Below the pieces are notes generated by a model. It saw nothing but the letters and a program-made list of their open reading frames with translations, was not told where the DNA came from and ran no database searches. From Magnetococcales bacterium (GTDB lineage: Bacteria > Pseudomonadota > Magnetococcia > Magnetococcales > JADFWT01), in contig JADFWT010000013.1 in assembly GCA_015233785.1 (NCBI GenBank), positions 1 to 40,752 on the forward strand: a DNA stretch of 40,752 bases, given 5' to 3'. Of this stretch, positions 29,241-35,113 are shown piece by piece. Position 1 is the stretch's first letter. Each line of letters opens with the position of its first letter. The position numbers were made by a program, and so were the translations under genes.

Positions 29241-29687
29241 ATGGCGGTGCAATCCAAAAATCGGTTTACCCGTTTGGTGGGGCTGCGGCGTCTGGAGGAG
29301 GAGAATAAGGCCGGGCTCTATGGTCAGGCCGTGGTGGCACTGGAAGGACAGAAAGAGCGGCTTTCTGCGCTTGATCTGGAGACCGAGCAGGCTCGCCGGG
29401 AGGAGCAGGAAAATTTTGGCGATGGGCGACTTTCGCCGGAGTTTTATCTCAATTTCTATCGCGGGCAGGCGGAGCGTCGCAAGATGGTTCTCTCCGATAT
29501 TGAGCGGGCCGGACAGGAGTTGGAGCGGGCGCGTCAAGTCTGGAATAGTGCCCGCGTCAAGATGTTGCAGGCGGAGAAGTTGGAAGAGAAGAGCGGCGAG
29601 AAGCTGCGCAAGGAGGCGGAGAAGCAGGCGCTGCGCGAGATGGATATGGTGGGGGTGATTCGCCACCAAAGGGAGTTTTTATTGTGA
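29241..29687 (+). CDS. fliJ: flagellar export chaperone FliJ
   Basis: The 148-residue product is almost entirely two antiparallel coiled-coil helices (RLVGLRRLEEENKAGLYGQ, then SDIERAGQELERARQVWNSARVKMLQAEKLEEKSGEKL), the fold and length of FliJ, which links the FliI ATPase to FlhA in the export machine. The ATG has AGGTG 8 nt upstream. Its stop overlaps the vicinity of the next gene's start, so translation is probably coupled. FliJ homology is weak by nature; context with the MotE-like gene supports it. Confidence 0.75.
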   Translation: MAVQSKNRFTRLVGLRRLEEENKAGLYGQAVVALEGQKERLSALDLETEQARREEQENFGDGRLSPEFYLNFYRGQAERRKMVLSDIERAGQELERARQVWNSARVKMLQAEKLEEKSGEKLRKEAEKQALREMDMVGVIRHQREFLL

Positions 29688-29698
29688 GGAGGGTTCTT

Positions 29699-30214
29699 GT
29701 GAGATCTCGGGCGATAGTGCGTAGTGTGGCGGTTACCTTGTGGATGGTGGCAATGGGATCGGGTCTGGCCATGGCGACCACGCCGGGTATGCCGGATCCG
29801 CTTAAGGATCCGTTGCAGCTGCTTAAGGTGTTGGAAGAGAAGCGGGTGGCTCTGGATGCCCGAAGCAAGGCGCTGGATCAGCGCGAGGCGGAGTTGAAGC
29901 GGTTGGAGGAGACCATCGACAAGCGTCTTGCGGCCATGAACTCTCTGCGGGCATTGATTCTCAAGGATTTTGAGCGGGAGAAGGCGGTGGATGACGCCAA
30001 CATCAAGCGTCTGGCCAAAATCTACACCGGCATGAAGCCCAAACAGGCCGCAGCCCAGTTTACCAACCTGGATCAATCTACGGCCATCCGTGTACTGAAG
30101 GTCATGCGTGAAAAGGTGGCGGCCAAAATCCTCGGCAAGATGGACCCTCAATATGCGGCCAGTCTCACCGAGGTGTTGGGGATTCCCATCTCTCAGCGGC
30201 GGCGCTCTCAGTAA
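29699..30214 (+). CDS. MotE-like exported protein (MgtE N-domain-like)
   Basis: The 171-residue product has a signal peptide (SVAVTLWMVAMGSGLAMA), a coiled coil of about 60 residues (LEEKRVALDARSKALDQREAELKRLEETIDKRL), and a C-terminal MgtE/FliG-like helical domain (LAKIYTGMKPKQAAAQFTNLDQSTAIRVLKVMREKVAAKILGKMDP). This is the MotE layout, known in alphaproteobacteria as a periplasmic chaperone for stator protein MotC, and often found after fliJ. GTG is chosen because GGAGGG stands 5 nt before it; an earlier GTG overlaps the fliJ stop. No mot genes are adjacent. Confidence 0.75.
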   Translation: MRSRAIVRSVAVTLWMVAMGSGLAMATTPGMPDPLKDPLQLLKVLEEKRVALDARSKALDQREAELKRLEETIDKRLAAMNSLRALILKDFEREKAVDDANIKRLAKIYTGMKPKQAAAQFTNLDQSTAIRVLKVMREKVAAKILGKMDPQYAASLTEVLGIPISQRRRSQ

Positions 30215-30358
30215 AACATATTAAGAAACAGTGTTCTGTTGTTTTTTATTCGGGGTGCGAGCAGAAATCCCTTCAGGGTCTTTGTCCGCTGGACGATACC
30301 CTATAGTACGCAAGGGGAACAGTTGCTCGGGCGGCGATAAAAAAGATCAAAAAAGACC

Positions 30359-30385
30359 TCAAGAAAATATGGTCGGGGTCGATAA
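30359..30385 (+). promoter_or_regulatory. candidate sigma-28 (FliA) promoter P1
   Basis: TCAAGAAA (30359-30366) and GTCGATAA (30378-30385) are separated by exactly 11 nt. The second box matches the FliA -10 consensus GCCGATAA at 7 of 8 positions; the first matches TAAAGTTT only partly. It points towards the small gene at 30721 and the flagellin array. Confidence 0.5.
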
Positions 30386-30485
30386 GTAAAACAGGTTCGG
30401 CGGTCGGTTCAAAGTGACTTGAACGACTTGATAAGATTTATAAACTTGATCTTAGAAGCGAACCGAAAAAAAGATGAAAAAGGCC

Positions 30486-30513
30486 TCAAGAGTGTGACGT
30501 AAGGGGCCGATAA
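30486..30513 (+). promoter_or_regulatory. candidate sigma-28 (FliA) promoter P2
   Basis: GCCGATAA (30506-30513) is a perfect FliA -10 box, with TCAAGAGT (30486-30493) 12 nt upstream as a -35-like box. The surrounding sequence (AAAAAGAT, then CCTCAAGA, then the GATAAG box) repeats that around P1, so the two look like a duplicated promoter. Two further GATAA boxes lie at 30336 and 30430. Confidence 0.55.
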
Positions 30514-30622
30514 GAGATAGCAAGCATGGGGCGTTAAGTTAGCAGTTGGAACACACCCTTTACCGGGTTATTTGCTCACTTGGTTTCATGTTTCACTGGA
30601 GAGATCATAGATCTCCTGGTCA

Positions 30623-30673
30623 GGGTTAGGGTCGGCCCTGTAAAACGAACAACCCAATCTTACCCAAGGACGG
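30623..30673 (+). promoter_or_regulatory. flagellin-type leader element, copy 0
   Basis: GGGTTAGGGTCGGCCC, then CAACCC and CCAAGGACGG, matches the leaders of the flagellin genes. The AGGG-TCGG-CCCT hairpin and the CAAGGACG (CsrA-type) site are kept, but the ACCTCC anti-Shine-Dalgarno stretch is replaced by AATCTTACC. A 6-bp GAGATC-ATA-GATCTC hairpin lies just before it (30601-30615). Confidence 0.8.
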
Positions 30674-30720
30674 AAACTTCAGCGGAGCCCAGATGGGTTT
30701 TGCAGTAGGAGGTTTCCAAC

Positions 30721-31065
30721 ATGTTTCTCTTCATTAGTAACGACTCATCCTCTCTTAGAACGCAGCATGGACCCAGCGGCGCTGGCGGCATGACTTGCGG
30801 TCGTCCTCAATACATCTCTCTCGGCGTTCAGGGGAGAGGGGTACAAGAGGCGGCAAACGACGCGTACCTTTCCCAATTTTTCGAGTGGTTTCAAAACGGT
30901 ATTCCCGATGAAGTGGAGTCGGAATCGGATGGTCTTGTCGATGATGCACTCGGCGAGCTTCTGGTTGGCGACCCTGCGATTCGAATGTGGATCGTCAATG
31001 GCGACACAGTGTTCGAAATCGGGGCAACTGGTCTCTCTGAGACGGCCGCGCTGCTTCAGGAGTAG
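30721..31065 (+). CDS. small protein of unknown function sharing the flagellin leader
   Basis: The 114-residue product is acidic and Gly-rich at the start, with a helix-like middle (EAANDAYLSQFFEWFQNGIPDEVESESDGLVDDALGELL) and no signal peptide or membrane helix. I recognise no family. AGGAGG stands 8 nt before the ATG. Two candidate FliA promoters and a copy of the flagellin leader lie upstream and the flagellin array follows, so it is most likely produced with the flagellins. A chaperone, FlaG/FlaF-like or regulatory role is possible but unproven. Confidence 0.6.
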   Translation: MFLFISNDSSSLRTQHGPSGAGGMTCGRPQYISLGVQGRGVQEAANDAYLSQFFEWFQNGIPDEVESESDGLVDDALGELLVGDPAIRMWIVNGDTVFEIGATGLSETAALLQE

Positions 31066-31632
31066 CCGTAGTCTCTGAGGAGCGCCTTGCGGCGGCCACG
31101 CTGAGCAGGTAACGCCTCTGTGTGAGGTGAACAGGACGCCTGCGTCTGATGGGTGAGATGTGTCTTGAGGATGAAAAATACTTGGGTTTTATTTGATGGG
31201 CAGTAGAGGGGTGTCGTCGGGGTTTTTGTGAGCGTGATGAGCGTCGATTGAGGCGATGATTACGGTACATGCTTCCTAAGGGAGCGGCGACACCTCCAGT
31301 GCGGTTGGGTATCGGGTGCGGCAAACCTTGGTCTGTCGATGGGTGTAGAGGAGCGCCTGAATATACAACTGAACGTTGATCATGTCTGTTTTTGGTCACC
31401 ACATGCAACGTTAAAGAATATTTAAATAGGTTGATTGGATTTTTATCATTCAATATTTTGGCAGATGGATCGGTTTTTGTGTCGAATGGGTGCATTGTAA
31501 GCTCGCTGTTTGTTGATATTGTGGCAACTATTCAAGATGGTTTGCGTGAAGTTATTTAAGTAATTTTTATAGCTCGGCTCTTGCGGCTTTGCGTGACGCA
31601 TCTTTAGCGGCGCTAAGCAAAAAGGTCATCGT
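31066..31632. other. long spacer before the first flagellin
   Basis: There is no convincing gene in this stretch; a minus-strand frame of 166 codons looks like chance. The left part is GC-rich with scattered GGA triplets (AACAGGACG, TGAGGATGA); the right part, from about 31380, is AT-rich. A 5-bp hairpin TTAGC-GGC-GCTAA lies at 31603-31615. No FliA or sigma-54 promoter that I would defend was found. Confidence 0.5.
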
Positions 31633-31645
31633 TCCCAGGAAGGGA
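31633..31645 (+). promoter_or_regulatory. AGGA-loop hairpin upstream of leader 1
   Basis: TCCC-AGGAA-GGGA: a 4-bp stem presenting AGGA in its loop, the presentation preferred by CsrA. It stands 9 nt before leader copy 1; the same hairpin recurs before copies 2 and 3b. Confidence 0.6.
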
Positions 31646-31653
31646 GCGCATGA

Positions 31654-31704
31654 GGGTTAGGGTTGGCCCTTTTAAATGAACAACCCACCTCCACCCATGG
31701 ATGG
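31654..31704 (+). promoter_or_regulatory. flagellin leader element, copy 1
   Basis: GGGTTAGGGTTGGCCC then CAACCC gives a 6-bp stem (GGGTTG/CAACCC) or, alternatively, AGGG-TTGG-CCCT. ACCTCCA (31687-31693) is a perfect complement of the gene's own TGGAGGT at 31765-31771. CCATGGATGG at the end can present TGGA in a loop and matches CANGGANG. Confidence 0.85.
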
Positions 31705-31711
31705 CTTGTTG

Positions 31712-31758
31712 GAGACCTGTTTTTGTCAGTGCGGCCAAGGTGGCCCCGGACAGGTTTC
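31712..31758 (+). promoter_or_regulatory. second leader structure, type-A flagellin 1
   Basis: GAGACCTG (31712-31719) pairs with CAGGTTTC (31751-31758), 8 bp with one wobble. Inside it GGCCA-AGG-TGGCC (31733-31745) forms a second hairpin. The structure ends 7 nt before the Shine-Dalgarno. Copies 2 and 3b keep the same plan with different bases. Confidence 0.65.
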
Positions 31759-31779
31759 AATGCCTGGAGGTAACGGATC

Positions 31780-32661
31780 ATGGCTCTTTATATCAACACG
31801 AACGTTTACTCGCTTAACTCGCAGCGCAAGCTGGCCAACGTGACCGGACGTTTGGCTACATCATTTGAACGGCTCTCATCTGGTTTGCGGATCAATCGAT
31901 CCAAGGACGACGCGGCTGGCCTCTCCATCTCCAATCGGATGACGGCGCAGATTCGCGGTTTGAATCAGGCGGTACGCAACACCAATGACGCCATCTCCAT
32001 GGTGCAGGTGGCGGAAGGGGCGCTGGACGAGACCACCAACTCCCTGCAACGAATCCGCGAACTGGCGGTGCAGGCGGCCAGTGACATGATGATGAGTGGT
32101 GATCGTGAAGATATTTGGAACGAAATTGAGCAGTTGGTGACGGAGATCGGACGGGTTTCGTCCAACACCAAGTTTAACACCATGCAGATGCTGGGCGAGT
32201 CTACCGGCAGTTATGAGATTAAGTTTCAGATTGGTGAGAATGCGTACCAGACCTACGACCTGACGGTGATGAACGCTGGTGCTTCAGCGCTTGGGGTTCA
32301 CGCTTCAAACATCGGCACCGCCTTCTCCATGGGGGGAGGGAGTGCAGCAGCCACTGGCATGACCATGGCCAGCGCACAGGTTCGGGCCACATCGGTACTC
32401 TCCATGGTGGATTCGGCGCTGGACAGCGTCTCTGATATTCGGGCCTTGCTGGGTGCTTCTCAGAGTCGCTTCGAGTCCATTGTCGCCAATTTAAGCAATG
32501 TTTCGGAGAACACATCAGCGGCTCGCAGTCGAATTTTGGATGCCGATATCGCCTCGGAGACTTCGACGTTAACTCGAAACTCGATCATACAGCAGGCTTC
32601 GACGGCCATCCTGGCTCAGGCCAATCAGCAGCCGCAACTTGCTTTGCAGCTTCTCGGTTAA
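31780..32661 (+). CDS. fliC: flagellin, type A, paralogue 1
   Basis: The 293-residue flagellin starts MALYINTNVYSLNSQRKL, has the D0/D1 signature SFERLSSGLRINRSKDDAAGLSISNRMTAQIRGLNQAVRNTNDAISMVQ, a short variable centre (about residues 140-200, rich in Gly/Ala), and ends in the D1/D0 helices with ILAQANQQPQLALQLLG. The short length means D2/D3 are almost absent. It is secreted through the FlhB/FliR/FliQ exporter and polymerises into the filament. GGAGGT precedes the ATG and is complementary to ACCTCC in its own leader. It differs from the next two genes by few residues (LANVTGRLAT, ENAYQT, DADIASETST, SIIQQ). Confidence 0.97.
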   Translation: MALYINTNVYSLNSQRKLANVTGRLATSFERLSSGLRINRSKDDAAGLSISNRMTAQIRGLNQAVRNTNDAISMVQVAEGALDETTNSLQRIRELAVQAASDMMMSGDREDIWNEIEQLVTEIGRVSSNTKFNTMQMLGESTGSYEIKFQIGENAYQTYDLTVMNAGASALGVHASNIGTAFSMGGGSAAATGMTMASAQVRATSVLSMVDSALDSVSDIRALLGASQSRFESIVANLSNVSENTSAARSRILDADIASETSTLTRNSIIQQASTAILAQANQQPQLALQLLG

Positions 32662-32702
32662 CCGGGACTGGCGTAGCAACAGAACGATGGACGACAGGTA
32701 GG

Positions 32703-32723
32703 CCGTTCCCAGGATGGGAGCGG
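32703..32723 (+). promoter_or_regulatory. 8-bp AGGAU-loop hairpin upstream of leader 2
   Basis: CCGTTCCC-AGGAT-GGGAGCGG pairs over 8 bp (one wobble) and presents AGGAT as the loop, close to the ideal CsrA site. It stands 4 nt before leader copy 2. Confidence 0.7.
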
Positions 32724-32727
32724 GAGA

Positions 32728-32778
32728 GGGTTAGGGTTGGCCCTGGTAAATGAACAACCCACCTCCACCCAAGGATGG
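32728..32778 (+). promoter_or_regulatory. flagellin leader element, copy 2
   Basis: Same order as copy 1: GGGTTAGGGTTGGCCC, CAACCC, ACCTCC (32761-32766, complementary to the GGAGGT before the ATG) and CCA-AGGA-TGG, a 3-bp hairpin with AGGA as the loop. Confidence 0.85.
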
Positions 32779-32786
32779 CGAATATA

Positions 32787-32824
32787 GGAACCCGCTGAGA
32801 TGGCCTAAGGCCCCAGACGGTTCC
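32787..32824 (+). promoter_or_regulatory. second leader structure, type-A flagellin 2
   Basis: GGAACC (32787-32792) pairs with GGTTCC (32819-32824), enclosing GGCC-TAA-GGCC (32802-32812). The layout matches that of flagellins 1 and 3 although the stem sequence is different. Confidence 0.6.
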
Positions 32825-32843
32825 ATGCCGGAGGTACTGAATC

Positions 32844-33725
32844 ATGGCTCTTTATATTAATACGAATGTTTATTCGCTTAACTCTCAGCGCAAGCTGACC
32901 AACATCACCGGAAAGCTCTCTACCTCTTTCGAGAGACTCTCTTCCGGTTTGCGGATCAATCGTTCCAAGGACGATGCAGCCGGCCTCTCCATCTCCAATC
33001 GGATGACGGCCCAGATTCGCGGATTGAACCAGGCGGTGCGCAACACCAACGACGCCATCTCCATGGTGCAGGTGGCAGAAGGCGCACTGGATGAGACCAC
33101 CAACTCTCTGCAGCGGATCCGTGAGTTGGCGGTTCAGGCCGCCAGCGACATGATGATGAGCGGCGATCGTGAGGATATCTGGAATGAGATTGAACAGTTG
33201 GTAACGGAGATTGGGCGGGTTTCGTCCAACACCAAGTTCAACACCATGCAGATGTTGGGCGAGTCTACCGGAAGTTACGAGATCAAGTTCCAGATCGGAG
33301 AGAACGCTTTTCAGACCTACGATCTGACGGTGATGAATGCCGGAGCTTCAGCGCTTGGGGTTCACGCTTCGAACATCGGTACCGCCTTCTCCATGGGGGG
33401 AGGGAGTGCAGCGGCCACCGGTATGACTATGGCCAGCGCACAGGTTCGGGCCACGTCGGTGCTCTCCATGGTGGATTCCGCACTGGATAGCGTCTCGGAC
33501 ATTCGGGCTCTTCTTGGTGCTTCTCAGAGTCGCTTCGAGTCCATCGTCGCCAATCTGAGCAATGTTTCGGAGAACACTTCAGCCGCTCGCAGTCGGATTC
33601 TGGATGCCGATATTGCCCAGGAGACCTCGACGCTGACTCGGAACTCCATCATGCAGCAGGCTTCCACGGCCATCTTGGCTCAGGCCAACCAGCAGCCGCA
33701 ATTGGCATTGCAGCTTCTTGGTTAG
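32844..33725 (+). CDS. fliC: flagellin, type A, paralogue 2
   Basis: A 293-residue flagellin with the same domains as paralogue 1; it differs mainly at LTNITGKLSTSFERL, ENAFQT, DADIAQETST and SIMQQ. The central stretch (NAGASALGVHASNIGTAFSMGGGSAAATGMTMASAQVRATSVLSMVD) is identical in protein and very close in DNA, which suggests gene conversion between the copies. The spacer to paralogue 1 is 182 nt and contains only regulatory RNA structures, with no terminator, so the type-A genes may lie on one transcript. Confidence 0.97.
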   Translation: MALYINTNVYSLNSQRKLTNITGKLSTSFERLSSGLRINRSKDDAAGLSISNRMTAQIRGLNQAVRNTNDAISMVQVAEGALDETTNSLQRIRELAVQAASDMMMSGDREDIWNEIEQLVTEIGRVSSNTKFNTMQMLGESTGSYEIKFQIGENAFQTYDLTVMNAGASALGVHASNIGTAFSMGGGSAAATGMTMASAQVRATSVLSMVDSALDSVSDIRALLGASQSRFESIVANLSNVSENTSAARSRILDADIAQETSTLTRNSIMQQASTAILAQANQQPQLALQLLG

Positions 33726-33914
33726 TCGGCAAGGTTACCAGAGATAATGGGAGTATATAACCATAAGTTACGTCAGTAGCCTCCATGAGAGGTCGGTAAA
33801 AGTAATCGGGACGGGTGCCCCCTGCATGAAGCAGAAACAGCCCGGTATGCGCGCCGCAGCTTAGCGGGATCGTGGATGGATTCCGAAAGATCAAGCAGAA
33901 GGTGAGGCGTAGGA

Positions 33915-33931
33915 CGCTCCAGGATGGGGCG
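33915..33931 (+). promoter_or_regulatory. 6-bp AGGAU-loop hairpin upstream of orphan leader 3a
   Basis: CGCTCC-AGGAT-GGGGCG, one wobble pair, with AGGAT in the loop. A competing GCGT-AGG-ACGC hairpin overlaps its 5' side (33907-33917). Confidence 0.65.
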
Positions 33932-33941
33932 GGTAGATCAA

Positions 33942-33977
33942 GGGTTAGGGTTGGCTCTTTTAAATGAACAACCCACC
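33942..33977 (+). promoter_or_regulatory. orphan, shortened leader element, copy 3a
   Basis: GGGTTAGGGTTGGCTC, then CAACCCACC, after which the sequence leaves the consensus (AAAGCG instead of TCCACCCA): the anti-Shine-Dalgarno and CsrA parts are missing. No flagellin start follows; a full copy comes 75 nt later. In the AGGG-TTGG-CTCT hairpin a G-T wobble replaces G-C. It may be a relic of a lost flagellin gene. Confidence 0.7.
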
Positions 33978-34028
33978 AAAGCGCTGCAACGCCATGAAGG
34001 CGAGTGAAACGGATGAGGCGCACGCCTT

Positions 34029-34041
34029 TCCCAGGAAGGGA
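34029..34041 (+). promoter_or_regulatory. AGGA-loop hairpin upstream of leader 3b
   Basis: TCCC-AGGAA-GGGA, identical to the hairpin before leader copy 1, here 12 nt before copy 3b. Confidence 0.6.
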
Positions 34042-34052
34042 TCGGCAATCAA

Positions 34053-34103
34053 GGGTTAGGGTTGGCCCTTTTAAATGAACAACCCACCTCCACCCAGGGA
34101 TGG
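34053..34103 (+). promoter_or_regulatory. flagellin leader element, copy 3b
   Basis: Full consensus: GGGTTAGGGTTGGCCC, CAACCC, ACCTCCA (complement of the TGGAGGT before the ATG of flagellin 3) and CCAGGGATGG with a CANGGANG core. Confidence 0.85.
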
Positions 34104-34110
34104 CTCATAG

Positions 34111-34151
34111 GAGATCCGTACATTGCGAGGCCGGAAGGCCCGGCGGGTCTC
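34111..34151 (+). promoter_or_regulatory. second leader structure, type-A flagellin 3
   Basis: GAGATCCG (34111-34118) pairs with CGGGTCTC (34144-34151) over 8 bp with one wobble, enclosing GGCC-GGAA-GGCC (34129-34140). Compared with copy 1, several pairs are changed on both sides, so pairing is preserved while sequence is not. Confidence 0.65.
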
Positions 34152-34172
34152 ATGCCTGGAGGTAACTGAATC

Positions 34173-35054
34173 ATGGCTCTTTATATCAATACCAATGTTT
34201 ATTCGCTCAACTCGCAGCGCAAGTTGCACAACGTTACCGGAAAGCTGGGAACCTCCTTTGAGAGACTCTCCTCCGGTTTAAGAATCAACCGCTCTAAGGA
34301 TGATGCCGCCGGGCTCTCCATATCGCAGCGGATGACCGGACAGATTCGCGGCTTGAATCAGGCGGTACGCAACACCAACGATGCCATCTCCATGGTGCAG
34401 GTGGCAGAGGGGGCACTGGACGAGACCACCAACTCCCTGCAGCGAATCCGCGAACTGGCGGTGCAGGCGGCCAGTGACACCATGATGAGTGGTGACCGTG
34501 AAGATATCTGGAATGAGATTGAACAGTTGGTGTCCGAGATCGGACGGGTTTCATCCAGCACCAAGTTCAACACCATGCAGATGTTGGGCGAGTCTACTGG
34601 AAGTTATGACATTAAGTTCCAGGTTGGTGAGAATGCGTTCCAGACCTACGACCTGACCATCATGAATGCGGGGGCCTCGGCGCTGGGAGTGCATGCCTCA
34701 AATGTTGGAACCGCCTTCTCCATGGGAGGAGGGAGTGCCGCCGCCACTGGTATGACCACGGCCAGCGCACAGGTTCGGGCCACGTCGGTGCTCTCCATGG
34801 TGGATTCGGCGCTGGATAGCGTCTCGGATATTCGGGCACAGCTGGGCGCTTCCCAGAGTCGCTTTGAGTCCATTGTCGCCAACTTGAGCAATGTGTCTGA
34901 GAACACCTCGGCAGCGCGTAGTCGCATCATGGATGCCGATATCGCCTCCGAAACGTCGTCACTGACGCGGAACTCCATCATGCAGCAAGCTTCGACGGCC
35001 ATCTTGGCCCAGGCCAATCAGCAGCCACAACTGGCTCTTCAGTTGCTGGGTTAG
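34173..35054 (+). CDS. fliC: flagellin, type A, paralogue 3
   Basis: A 293-residue flagellin, the most divergent of the three type-A copies: LHNVTGKLGTSFERL, SQRMTGQIRG, SDTMMSG, VSSSTKF, YDIKFQVGENAFQTYDLTIMN, RAQLGASQSR and SETSSLTRN. Terminal helices and the LALQLLG ending are unchanged, so it should co-assemble with the others. TGGAGGT precedes the ATG. It is the last gene before the 1.7 kb interval rich in GGA hairpins. Confidence 0.97.
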   Translation: MALYINTNVYSLNSQRKLHNVTGKLGTSFERLSSGLRINRSKDDAAGLSISQRMTGQIRGLNQAVRNTNDAISMVQVAEGALDETTNSLQRIRELAVQAASDTMMSGDREDIWNEIEQLVSEIGRVSSSTKFNTMQMLGESTGSYDIKFQVGENAFQTYDLTIMNAGASALGVHASNVGTAFSMGGGSAAATGMTTASAQVRATSVLSMVDSALDSVSDIRAQLGASQSRFESIVANLSNVSENTSAARSRIMDADIASETSSLTRNSIMQQASTAILAQANQQPQLALQLLG

Positions 35055-35113
35055 TGGATTGAAGTAGAACCTTTGGGAATATTAACACGCTTTTAGGAGT
35101 TGGTAGGAATCGG

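Noticed and set aside
30995-31495. Minus-strand frame of 166 codons before the first flagellin
   Set aside because: Low-complexity, basic, Arg/Pro/His-rich product, overlapping the end of the 30721 gene, with no recognisable domain and no ribosome-binding site I would defend.
30623-31700. Sigma-54 promoter within the leader (TTGGCCC...)
   Set aside because: A GG/GC pair with the required 10-nt spacing is not present in the conserved block, and the -12 TTGC part is missing in every copy.
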